36,533 nucleotides of DNA, taken from the NCBI GenBank assembly GCA_035552775.1, contig DASZKW010000116.1, forward strand, positions 1 to 36,533, read 5' to 3'. Positions 1 to 7,472 of this stretch are shown here, one piece after another. The notes under the pieces were generated by a model. That model saw only the letters and a list, made by a program, of their open reading frames with translations, had not been told where the DNA came from and ran no database searches. Origin of the DNA: DASZKW01 sp035552775. Lineage in GTDB: Bacteria; Actinomycetota; Acidimicrobiia; Acidimicrobiales; Palsa-688. Position 1 is the first letter of the stretch. Every line of letters begins with the position of its first letter. The translations under genes and the position numbers were made by a program.

Positions 1-45
1 GCCGACCTTGGGCGGGAAGTCGTTGGTGACGAGGAGGTGGCGCAC
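1..45 (-). CDS. Glycosyltransferase family 4, N-terminal fragment (runs off window)
   Basis: Reading the minus strand from a GTG at 45, the first codons give VRHLLVTNDFPPKVG, which is the typical opening beta strand and glycine loop of GT4 (GT-B fold) glycosyltransferases such as the PimB-type mannosyltransferases of actinobacteria. The GTG lies 3 nt after the queG stop, so the gene is probably translated in the same operon as sepH and queG. Only 15 codons are present, so substrate and product cannot be inferred. The family call rests on this N-terminal motif alone. Confidence 0.55.
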   Translation of the reverse strand, partial: MRHLLVTNDFPPKVG

Positions 46-48
46 GGC

Positions 49-1284
49 TCAGGGACGGGGAAAGGGGCGGCCCCCACGGCGGTAGCGCACCCGTTGCCCC
101 GAGCCTGACACCTCGGAGCGGAGATGGCGGCGCGGCGCCACGCCGTCAACACCCGCCAACTCGGCGCCGACGAGCGGATCGGGGTCCTCCGCCACCGCTT
201 CCAGCATCTCCGGGTGGCCGAGGCGCGCGACAGCCCACACGGCGTGGGCCCGCACCAGTGGGTCTATGTCACCCAGGGCCGCACCCAGGGCGGCGAGCAC
301 CGCCGGGTCGTCGGGGTCGGAGCCGTTGCCGATGACCAGCAGGGCGTTGCGCCGCAGGTGGCGAGGCTGGCGCCGAGGGATGTACCAGCGGCCGTAACGG
401 GCGAGCAGCTCCGAGTCGGAGGCACCCAGCACCCACAGGGCATCGACATCGGGCTCTGCCCCCAGCTCGGCCTCCCCCGGCGGGTCGGAGCGGGCGGCCC
501 TGCGGTTGACGGGGCATACGTCCTGGCAGTCGTCACATCCGTACATGCGATCACCCAGGGCGACGCGGTACTCGGTGGGGAAAACCCCTGGCGCCTGCAC
601 CAACCACGCCAGGCAGCGGCGGGCGTCGAGCACCCCGGGAGCGACCAGCGCTCCCGTAGGACACGCCGCCAGGCACCGCTCGCAGGTCCCGCAGCCGTCC
701 GCAACGGTTTCGGCGGCGGCCAGAGGGGCGTCGGTGATCACCGTGCCGAGCACGAACCACGACCCCTTCCCGGGCAGCAGCAGGTTGGTGTTCTTGCCGT
801 ACCAGCCGAGTCCGGCCCTGCGGGCGGCCTCGCGATCGACCAGCGCGTTGTCGTCCACCAGCACCGTTGCCCGCCAGCCGTCGCCCTCCAGGCGCCCCGC
901 CACCGCCGCGAGCGCCCGGCGCAGCGGCTCGTAATGGTCGACCCAGGAGTAGCGCGCCACACGCCCCACCGGACGCTGCCCGCCGCCGGCCGGGCTGGGC
1001 TGGTGGCCTCCCGAGCCGGCCGGGCTCTGGCGCAGGTACCGGCGGGCGCCGACAACGAGCGAGCGCGCACCGGGGAGCGCCCTGCCCGGATCGGTCGATC
1101 GGGCCGGATTGCGGTACGTGAACTGCATCCCCGCCGCCAGGCCATCGGTCCTGCGCCGCTCGATCACTGTCCTCGTGTCGACGAACGGCGCCGCCTCCGC
1201 GAAGCCCATCGCGTCCAACCCCGCTGCTCTACCGACGCGCCGGAGGTCGTCGCCGAGCGAGACTTGCGGGTCCGCTGAGTCCAC
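49..1284 (-). CDS. queG: Epoxyqueuosine reductase QueG
   Basis: QueG reduces epoxyqueuosine to queuosine at the tRNA wobble position, using cobalamin and two 4Fe-4S clusters in the cytoplasm. The 411-residue product shows the family layout: an N-terminal DUF1730-type domain, the VDDNALVDREAA stretch near 143-154 that carries the catalytic acidic region, a ferredoxin-like pair with C198, C201, C204, C208 and C250, C253, C257, and a HEAT-like C-terminus from about 305. Start is GTG, 3 nt after the sepH stop. An unusual proline/glycine insert (about residues 87-101) lies in a variable loop before GRVARYSW. It is encoded by a 38-bp repeat also present in glpD. The enzyme call is firm. No other queuosine gene is in the window. 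Confidence 0.93.
   Translation of the reverse strand: MDSADPQVSLGDDLRRVGRAAGLDAMGFAEAAPFVDTRTVIERRRTDGLAAGMQFTYRNPARSTDPGRALPGARSLVVGARRYLRQSPAGSGGHQPSPAGGGQRPVGRVARYSWVDHYEPLRRALAAVAGRLEGDGWRATVLVDDNALVDREAARRAGLGWYGKNTNLLLPGKGSWFVLGTVITDAPLAAAETVADGCGTCERCLAACPTGALVAPGVLDARRCLAWLVQAPGVFPTEYRVALGDRMYGCDDCQDVCPVNRRAARSDPPGEAELGAEPDVDALWVLGASDSELLARYGRWYIPRRQPRHLRRNALLVIGNGSDPDDPAVLAALGAALGDIDPLVRAHAVWAVARLGHPEMLEAVAEDPDPLVGAELAGVDGVAPRRHLRSEVSGSGQRVRYRRGGRPFPRP
985..1022 (+). repeat. Dispersed 38-bp repeat, copy 1 (inside queG)
   Basis: The segment consists of GCCGGCCGGGC, a variable triplet, GCTGGTGGCCTCC, a second variable triplet and GCCGGCCG. It aligns without gaps to 17798-17835 in glpD at 33 of 38 positions, with all differences in the two triplets. 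The ends carry the palindrome GCCGGC. It lies on the same DNA strand in both genes, although the genes point in opposite directions and it is read in different peptide frames. Confidence 0.7.
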
Positions 1285-1287
1285 TCG

Positions 1288-3843
1288 CTACAAGCTCGGC
1301 TGGCCCCGGGTGCGGCGCAGGCCGAAGCGCCGAGGGCGCTCGTCGGCGTCCGCAGGCAGCGACCCGTTCTCGTCCTGAGAGGGCCTCCGCTGCGCGTCGG
1401 CGGCCTTCTCCGCCCGGATGATCGCCGACCCTACCGGCCCTCCACCGATCACCGGTTGAGGGGCGGTGATCGGTTCACGATCGCCGCGCCCCGAGTTACC
1501 AAGCCAGCCCTGGGGTTCGGGAAGTGGGCTCGAACCGGGCATTGACTCGGGTCCATGGGAACGGCTTTGGGCTCGCAGAGGCCGCTCCCGGCGCTTCTCA
1601 GGCGACGTCGCAGGTTCATGCCGGTCGGACCTGACGCCAGCCGCCGGCGCGGTCGCTGCCCGTCTCGAGCTGGCGTCTGGCCGACCCCGTCTCGTTTCCG
1701 CCGGCGCGTCGGTGACCGCAACCGGCGCGGCCTTGGAAGCGCCTTTTTCGACCGGACGTACGACCCTGAGAGGACGGGTCCGCGGACGCTCCCGTTCGTC
1801 GCGGGCATTTCCCCGACCCGGCCCGTTGGCGTCCCCGGCCGGCGTGGGCCGCCGCGGCCGGCGTCGTTGCGGCGCGCCGGCGATCGGAGGCGTGCCCGTG
1901 CCCCCGTCGTCATGGGTCTCACCCTGTCGCTCGCCACCGGGGTGCTGCTCGCGGACGTGCTGCTCTGGGACGTGCTGCTCGGGGACGTGCTGCTCTGGGA
2001 CGTGCTGCTCTGGAACGTGCTGCTCTGGGACCTGCGACTGACCGTTGGGGTGCTCACCCCCTCTAGCCGGCCGGCTGCTCGAGGCGGAGCGGTTCCGACC
2101 GTTCTGATCGCCCTCCGAACCGGCGCGGCCACGGCGGCGCGCCGTGACCTCGACGGCTGCCACCCGTGATCGTAAGGGTCGCTCTGACATAGGGCTGGCC
2201 TCCGTCCGAGGTGCTTTGGGCTCGGCCTCTACTTCGGCCCTTTGCTCCTTCTTTGCTGCCGGCGCCGCCTTCTCGGACTTTGCAGCCTTCTTGACCGCCG
2301 GCGCCCTAGTAGGTGTCGTAACCGCCTTGTCGGACCTTGGCGACTTCTCAGCCTTGGGCGCCCCCTTCGCCTTGACAACCGCGGCTTTCGCCTTCGGCGC
2401 GGCCTTCGCCCTGGCAACCGCGGCTTTCGCCTTCGGCGCTGCCTTCGCCCTGGCAACCGCGGCTTTCGCCTCGGGCGCCGCCTTCTCGGACCTTGGCGAC
2501 TTCTCGGCCTTGGGCGCCGCCTTCGCCCTGGCAACAGCGGCTTTCGTCCTCGGCGCCGGCTTGGCCTTGGCAACCGTGGCCTTTGCCTTCGGCGCTGCCT
2601 TCGCCTTCGGCGCTGCCTTCGCCTTCGGCGCGACTTTCGCCTTCGGCGCTGCCTTTGCCTTCGGGACAGCGGCTTTCGCCTTGGCCTTGGGAGCAGCGGC
2701 ATTCGCCTTGGGCGCCGCTTTGACCTTGGCGCGGTCGGTACCCGCCTTCGTCGCCGACCGCTCTGCGGCTTTCTTGGCCGCGACCCGCTCGGCTACGGCA
2801 TTTTGAGTCGAGGCCGCGAACTTTCTCCCCACCGTCGACTTCCTGCCTGCCGCCGCCGTCCTGGTCGACACTGCCTTCGTCGACACTGCCTTCGTGCCCG
2901 CCGCCGACCTACGGGACGAAGCAGGGGCGCTGCCGGCGCCGGCCGACTGGCGGGCAGACCGTTTCGTTGACTGTCGCCGTCCGGCGGCCGGAGCCGCCGC
3001 GGGGCGACCCTGCGGCGCCGGCGCAGACCCGTTGGGGACGCGCAGTGCGGGCTGCGGGCCTTGTGACTCCCGGCGGGGCGACGCTCTACCGGCGGGCGGC
3101 CGCCGGGGGGCGACGACGTCATTGGATGGCGGCGCCGGAAGCTCGTCGACGGGCCCCGCCGCTCGGGCGCTGCTGACGAATGCAAGCTGGCCGGCGAGGC
3201 GGTTACGGGCGTGGAGCGTCCCGTTCGCCAAGTCGACGAGCCACTCGGCCTGCCATGCCCGTCGCCGCCATTGGTAGGTGAACCTCACGACCCACTCCGA
3301 GCCGTGGTGGTGATAGGCGCTCCATGCCGCGTCGACCTCGTCGGTCGCCAGGCGGATGCCACGATCAGCGAGGTTGCGCGCCACTGCGTCGCCCAGCGGT
3401 TGGGCCGACGCGCCCTTTCGAGGCGTGGCCAGGTGGAGTTGGGTGGCGCGCCCGACAGCAGCGCGCTGCTCGGCGAGGATGGGGGCGGCGAAGCGCTCTA
3501 CCCACTCGAGATCCGCGCCGGCCTCGGCCGCCACGTCGACGATGGTGCGTCCCGAACGCAACCGCGCCTGCATCTCCCGGGGGCTGAGCGTGCTCTCCAC
3601 CCTTCGACCAGGCGCCGATTGACGAGATGGAGCAGTCGAGGACGTCGCCGAAGTCTCCTCATCCTGCCCGGCATCCGCCCGCCTGGTGGCATCGGCGTCA
3701 TGGGACCCGCGTACGTCGGCGATCTGGCCGAGCAGCTCGTCGTCGAGCGGTAGGACGAAGGTCCCGGAGCTCGAGCCCTTTCGGGTCGCGAAGATGAGAC
3801 CCTCGCGATCGGCGGTAAACCCAACGAGATGGAGACGTTGCAC
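1288..3843 (-). CDS. sepH: SepH-like cell-division regulator with long histone-H1-like tail
   Basis: SepH is an actinobacterial FtsZ-binding protein that stimulates Z-ring assembly. The N-terminus (QRLHLVGFTADREGLIF, then a helix-turn-helix around LSPREMQARLRSG and a WVVRFTYQWRRRAWQAEW segment) matches the SepH/DUF3071 domain, about residues 1-230. I chose the GTG at 3843 because family proteins begin there; an upstream in-frame start at 3894 adds 17 residues. The rest is far longer than usual (851 residues against roughly 350 in Streptomyces). About residues 350-540 are Ala/Lys/Pro repeats such as AKAAPKAKAAVARAKAAPK, like histone H1 or HU tails. A five-residue VPEQH repeat follows, then an Arg/Pro-rich C-terminus. 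It heads a likely operon with queG and a glycosyltransferase. Family is confident; the role of the tail is unknown. Confidence 0.8.
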   Translation of the reverse strand: MQRLHLVGFTADREGLIFATRKGSSSGTFVLPLDDELLGQIADVRGSHDADATRRADAGQDEETSATSSTAPSRQSAPGRRVESTLSPREMQARLRSGRTIVDVAAEAGADLEWVERFAAPILAEQRAAVGRATQLHLATPRKGASAQPLGDAVARNLADRGIRLATDEVDAAWSAYHHHGSEWVVRFTYQWRRRAWQAEWLVDLANGTLHARNRLAGQLAFVSSARAAGPVDELPAPPSNDVVAPRRPPAGRASPRRESQGPQPALRVPNGSAPAPQGRPAAAPAAGRRQSTKRSARQSAGAGSAPASSRRSAAGTKAVSTKAVSTRTAAAGRKSTVGRKFAASTQNAVAERVAAKKAAERSATKAGTDRAKVKAAPKANAAAPKAKAKAAVPKAKAAPKAKVAPKAKAAPKAKAAPKAKATVAKAKPAPRTKAAVARAKAAPKAEKSPRSEKAAPEAKAAVARAKAAPKAKAAVARAKAAPKAKAAVVKAKGAPKAEKSPRSDKAVTTPTRAPAVKKAAKSEKAAPAAKKEQRAEVEAEPKAPRTEASPMSERPLRSRVAAVEVTARRRGRAGSEGDQNGRNRSASSSRPARGGEHPNGQSQVPEQHVPEQHVPEQHVPEQHVPEQHVREQHPGGERQGETHDDGGTGTPPIAGAPQRRRPRRPTPAGDANGPGRGNARDERERPRTRPLRVVRPVEKGASKAAPVAVTDAPAETRRGRPDASSRRAATAPAAGVRSDRHEPATSPEKRRERPLRAQSRSHGPESMPGSSPLPEPQGWLGNSGRGDREPITAPQPVIGGGPVGSAIIRAEKAADAQRRPSQDENGSLPADADERPRRFGLRRTRGQPSL
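1951..2033 (-). repeat. 15-bp tandem repeats encoding VPEQH in sepH
   Basis: About six units of a 15-bp motif (plus strand GACGTGCTGCTCTGG with one- to two-base variants) follow each other without spacers. They are in frame with sepH and encode repeated VPEQH, ending in VREQH. Such arrays change length easily by slippage in multiples of five residues. Confidence 0.85.
2230..2790 (-). repeat. Degenerate Ala/Lys/Pro repeat region in sepH
   Basis: About 560 bp of imperfect 21- to 36-bp repeats (plus-strand core GCCTTCGCC with GGCGC) encode KAAPKAKAAVARAK-type units. Two larger units share the element KAEKSPRS. The antisense strand is also open over most of it, which is a by-product of the composition. 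Confidence 0.8.
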
Positions 3844-3963
3844 GGGCGCCCCCGACGCAAGCGAGCCCGACCGTCGGACCCAAGGCTGTCGCAACCTACC
3901 ATTTTGTTGTGTCCCTATCGCGGTACTTGGGCAAAGCCTGGGGTCGCTGCCGCCACGGGCCAG

Positions 3964-4911
3964 CTATGGGCGGCGCTCCGCGCCCCGGCCGAGGAGGGCC
4001 AGTGTCTGGGGGGAGCTCAACACGTTTGCCCCTCGGCGCCTCACCTCGTGCTGCAGACGGCGGTCACTCGTGGCCACCAGCACGGGGCGGTGAACGGGCA
4101 AGCTGGCAACCAGGTCGATGATGACCTCGTCGGCGTCTACACCAGGCGGGGAGAACACGACTTTAACCGCCCGGCGCGCTGCCCCACGCTGCGGCGGCAG
4201 CTCCTCATCCTCCGCTCCGTCGAACACGACCTGCACCGCGCTGGTGCAGCGGGCTGCCAACTCGGACAAGGCGTTGACTAGCCGTTCGCGCTGGTCGGCT
4301 ATACCCGCTTCAGGCCAGCCGCAAAACGAGACGTTGTAGCCGTCCACGACCATCAACGCTCCCGGCGCTCGTATGAGATGGGCGGCTGCATCCGCCGAAT
4401 CCTCGAGCACTGCGGGGGGCAACGCCAGTGGCGCGCGGGTCGACACTCGGCCCGCGCCCGGCCTCTCGGAGCCCGACGGTACCTGGACGACGGATGCGGC
4501 AACAGAACCTGGCGACCCTGCTTCGCCCGGTGGTCCACCGGCGAGGGCGGCGGTCAAGTCAGCCAGCGTCGCCGCGAGGCGGCGGGCATCGGCGCTGGCC
4601 TCGGCCAGACGGTTCTCCAGCCCGGTGACCAGTAGTCTTAGCGCGTCAAGTTGGGCGCCGGCATCAGCTCGCGCCGGCTCGGCGGCGCGGCGCGCCTGGC
4701 GCTCGCCAGAGGCGGGGGCGCCGTGGCGATCCGACCGCGAGCTCACAAGGTCGATGCTAGCGAGGCCGCCCTCCTGGCCTTGCTGATTGTCGTCCCTGAC
4801 TTTGCCTGATTGTCCGCCGGCGTCAACCGACGCCGGCGCCACCGATTCCGCCGGCTGCGCCAGCAGTGGCGGTCGATATCCCGGGAGCTGTGGCGACGAT
4901 GGATGTGGCAT
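3964..4911 (-). CDS. NYN-domain (YacP/Rae1-like) ribonuclease
   Basis: The C-terminal half is a PIN-like NYN domain: LMVVDGYNVSFCGWP gives the first catalytic Asp and Asn, VQVVFDGAEDEE and FSPPGVDADEVIIDLV the central acidic residues, and LVATSDRRLQHEV the last Asp. YacP-like NYN proteins are RNases; B. subtilis Rae1 cleaves mRNA on the ribosome. Ahead of it is a Glu/Ala/Leu coiled coil (ALRLLVTGLENRLAEASADA) and a low-complexity N-terminus. The start is uncertain. The ATG at 4911 has GGGAG a few bases upstream but overlaps the preceding gene by 89 nt, while a GTG at 4746 would remove the overlap but has no close ribosome site. It lies downstream of the export operon and about 120 nt before sepH. 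Confidence 0.75.
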   Translation of the reverse strand: MPHPSSPQLPGYRPPLLAQPAESVAPASVDAGGQSGKVRDDNQQGQEGGLASIDLVSSRSDRHGAPASGERQARRAAEPARADAGAQLDALRLLVTGLENRLAEASADARRLAATLADLTAALAGGPPGEAGSPGSVAASVVQVPSGSERPGAGRVSTRAPLALPPAVLEDSADAAAHLIRAPGALMVVDGYNVSFCGWPEAGIADQRERLVNALSELAARCTSAVQVVFDGAEDEELPPQRGAARRAVKVVFSPPGVDADEVIIDLVASLPVHRPVLVATSDRRLQHEVRRRGANVLSSPQTLALLGRGAERRP

Positions 4912-5479
4912 CGATGCTCCCGTCGGCCGCCTTGGGACCCCTTACCGTCACCGTGTCGCCTGTCTGGAGGCCACCGCTCAAGGAATCGGCGGTCCTGGTG
5001 ACAGTGGTGGAAGCGCTGACCGTGACCTTGACCAGGTTCCCCGAGCTGTCGGTTACGTACACGGTGTCGCCGCTGACGTCACTCACGAGCCCCGACGTGG
5101 CGACCGCACCGGTTGACCCTCCCGCGGCGCCTCCGGCCCCCCGGAAGCCGCCGGAGCGGGCCAGGCCGGCGAGGCGGCTCAGGGCAGCGGTGGTGGCCGT
5201 GGAGCTGCCCGCACTGTGGTGTTTCTGGAGGGCGGCCCCGCCCCAGAACCCGCCCGCCGCCACGACCAGTAGGGCGAGGACGAGCGTGGGGATCCGTACT
5301 CTGAGGCCGCGGCGGGGCTGCACGGCGAGCCAGTCGTCGTCGGGGGCGTCGAGCGGTTCCGCGAACGGTTCCACGTAGGTTTCGGGGTGCGTGTCAGACC
5401 GCCCAGCAGGCACGATCTCGGTGGTGGCTTCCCCGGCGGTCAGTGTTCGGTCGTCGGGCATGGGGGTTCCCTCGGTCAT
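4823..5479 (-). CDS. Membrane-anchored beta-rich protein at the end of the MacAB-like operon
   Basis: 218 residues. A cytoplasmic acidic N-terminus (1-60) is followed by one transmembrane helix, about 63-84 (IPTLVLALLVVAAGGFWGG), a Gly/Ala/Ser linker, and an external beta domain, about 130-200. The beta domain has alternating strands GDTVYVTDSSGNLVKVTV and GDTVTVRGPKAADGSIDATS, resembling DUF5666/OB-like modules. The ATG overlaps the permease stop by 4 nt (ATGA), so it is translated with the exporter and probably sits outside the membrane beside it. No enzymatic motif is visible. A role as accessory or substrate-binding subunit is inference. Confidence 0.65.
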   Translation of the reverse strand: MTEGTPMPDDRTLTAGEATTEIVPAGRSDTHPETYVEPFAEPLDAPDDDWLAVQPRRGLRVRIPTLVLALLVVAAGGFWGGAALQKHHSAGSSTATTAALSRLAGLARSGGFRGAGGAAGGSTGAVATSGLVSDVSGDTVYVTDSSGNLVKVTVSASTTVTRTADSLSGGLQTGDTVTVRGPKAADGSIDATSIVATAPGISTATAGAAGGIGGAGVG

Positions 5480-6702
5480 TCGTAACGCAATGCGTCGATC
5501 GGGCTGAGCGACGCGGCACGGTGGGCGGGATAGAATCCGAAGAACACTCCGATCGCGACCGACACAGCAAACGCCTCGAAGATCGACGTGGGGGCGACCA
5601 CCGGAGTCACGCCGACGATCCTGAACCTACTGCCGATCAACCCGGCAGCCACGCCCGCGAGGCCCCCGATCAAAGACAGCAACACGGCCTCGGTGAGGAA
5701 CTGACTCAAGATGGCGGACTTGGGCGCACCGATGGCCTTACGGATGCCGACCTCACGGGTCCGCTCGGTGACCGTGACCAGCATGATGTTCATGATCCCG
5801 ATACCGCCCACGAGCAGACTGATCGCCGCCACCGCTCCGAGTAGGACGGTGAAGGTCTGGTTGGTCGACGCCGAGGCCGATTCCAGGCTGCCCTGGTTGA
5901 TGATGGTGAACGGCAGGTTGGCCGTCGTGGTCCGGTTGTCCGACGCCAGCACGCTGGCGGCTTCTTGCTCGGCCGCGTCGATGGTCTGGGCACTCGTCGA
6001 TTGCACGATCAGCTCGCTGAACGATGTGGCGTACCCGGTGAGCTGGTCCTGCGCCGCGGTGTATGGGACAATGGCCACGTCATCCTGGTTCTGGCCGGCG
6101 CTGCTCGAACCCTTGGCCGCCAGCACCCCCACGACGGAGAAGCGCGCCGAGCCGAACTGCACCTGTTGCCCGATTGGGTTCACGCCGGGGCTGAACAGGT
6201 TGCTGACGACCGTCTGGCCGAGCACTACGACCTGGCTGTGGGCGGTCACGTCGGCCGCGGTGATGTTCCGTCCCCCGGCGATCTGATAGTCCTCCGCCCC
6301 GATGTAGGTCGGGGTGGTCCCCGTGACCGTCGTGGCGTACGTCGCCGAGCCGTAGGTACCGGTCAGCGAAGTGCTGAGCACCGGCGACACCGTCGCGATG
6401 TCGGGCGCCTGGGTGCGATCCTCCAGATCCTTGACATCCGAAGTGGTGATCGACGCCGCCTGGGTCTGGGTTCCGGTCGTTGACGGGCCGCGCCCGAAGC
6501 GGCCCCGGTTCAAGATGGTGATGGTATTGGTACCGAGCGCCTTGAGGCGGTTCTGGACGGCCTGGGAAGACCCCGTCCCCACCGCGACGAGGACGATCAC
6601 CGCGCCCACGCCGATCAGCACCCCTAGAACGGTCAGGCCCGACCGGAGCTTGTTGGCGGCAAGGCCCCGCAGGGAGATCCTGACGTTCTCCAGACCGTTC
6701 AT
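5476..6702 (-). CDS. MacB-type ABC transporter permease
   Basis: 408 residues with the MacB/FtsX layout: one N-terminal helix (about 19-42, LRSGLTVLGVLIGVGAVIVL), a large extracytoplasmic MacB_PCD domain (about 50-280), and three C-terminal helices. The conserved coupling segment TVTERTREVGIRKAIGAPK faces the ATPase, and the protein ends in DALRYE. Such type VII ABC systems move substrates mechanically across the periplasmic or extracellular face rather than through a channel. Start ATG overlaps the ATPase stop by 4 nt. The associated ATPase, adaptor and lipoprotein support an exporter; the substrate is unknown. Confidence 0.92.
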   Translation of the reverse strand: MNGLENVRISLRGLAANKLRSGLTVLGVLIGVGAVIVLVAVGTGSSQAVQNRLKALGTNTITILNRGRFGRGPSTTGTQTQAASITTSDVKDLEDRTQAPDIATVSPVLSTSLTGTYGSATYATTVTGTTPTYIGAEDYQIAGGRNITAADVTAHSQVVVLGQTVVSNLFSPGVNPIGQQVQFGSARFSVVGVLAAKGSSSAGQNQDDVAIVPYTAAQDQLTGYATSFSELIVQSTSAQTIDAAEQEAASVLASDNRTTTANLPFTIINQGSLESASASTNQTFTVLLGAVAAISLLVGGIGIMNIMLVTVTERTREVGIRKAIGAPKSAILSQFLTEAVLLSLIGGLAGVAAGLIGSRFRIVGVTPVVAPTSIFEAFAVSVAIGVFFGFYPAHRAASLSPIDALRYE

Positions 6703-7472
6703 CGCCCGGCGCGCCGCGCTTGGCGGTGGTCGTCGACGATCTCACCGTCGCGGAGACGGACCACCCGCCCGGCGAACCCCGCCACCTCGGGCTCGTGGGT
6801 GATGACGACCACGGTTCGCCCTTCCGCGTTGAGGCGGGCAAAGATGCCCATCATCTCCGCGGTGGCCGCTGAGTCCAGGTTGCCGGTTGGCTCGTCAGCG
6901 AGGAGTATGGCCGGGTTCGTCGCGATGGCCCGGGCCACCGCCGCCCGTTGCTGTTGGCCGCCCGACATCTCACTCGGCTGATGGTCCTTCCGATCCCCGA
7001 GACCCACCGCCTCCAGGGCTGCCAGCGCTCGCCGGCGCCGATCCTTGGCGCCGACACCGGCATAGGTGAGCGGCAGTTCGACGTTGGCTAGCGCCGAGGT
7101 CCGGGGGATGAGGTTGAAGCTCTGGAACACGAACCCGATCTTGCGGTTCCTGACCCGAGAGAGCATGTTCTCCTCCAGCAGCCGGACGTCCACCCCGTCG
7201 AGCCAGTACCGGCCCGAGGTGGGGACATCGAGGCAACCGATGATGTGCATCAGGGTCGACTTGCCCGAACCCGATGCTCCCATGACGGCAAGGAACTCGC
7301 CCCGCTCTACCGTGAGTGACACCTTTCGCAGGGCGTGCACCTCTATGTCGCCCATGGCGTAACGCTTGGACACTCGCTGTAGTGAGATGACGGGCGCCGA
7401 TGAGCGGCGATGTGGTGCTGCGATCAAGGGTCGGTGCTCGGAGGCGACAGGAAGCGAGCCGGTTGCGCTCAT
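6699..7472 (-). CDS. MacB/LolD-type ABC transporter ATPase
   Basis: 257 residues with a complete nucleotide-binding domain: Walker A MGASGSGKS (about 64-72), Q-loop in FVFQSFNLIP, signature MSGGQQQRAAVARAI, Walker B ILLADEPTGNLD and switch His in VVITHEPEVA. The LLADEPTGNLD sequence and NLIPRTSALANVELP are typical of the LolD/MacB/FtsE group. It powers the permease encoded next. Start ATG shares one base with the adaptor stop (TGATG). The first 28 residues are a nonconserved extension. Confidence 0.94.
   Translation of the reverse strand: MSATGSLPVASEHRPLIAAPHRRSSAPVISLQRVSKRYAMGDIEVHALRKVSLTVERGEFLAVMGASGSGKSTLMHIIGCLDVPTSGRYWLDGVDVRLLEENMLSRVRNRKIGFVFQSFNLIPRTSALANVELPLTYAGVGAKDRRRRALAALEAVGLGDRKDHQPSEMSGGQQQRAAVARAIATNPAILLADEPTGNLDSAATAEMMGIFARLNAEGRTVVVITHEPEVAGFAGRVVRLRDGEIVDDHRQARRAGR

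Noticed and set aside
1951..2033. CRISPR-like array
   Set aside because: The 15-bp units abut without spacers and are in frame with sepH, so this is a coding tandem repeat.
2144..2806. Plus-strand 220-residue open frame rich in AFAFGAA repeats
   Set aside because: It is the antisense of the Lys/Ala/Pro repeats of sepH; low-complexity GC-rich sequence keeps both strands open, and it resembles no real protein family.
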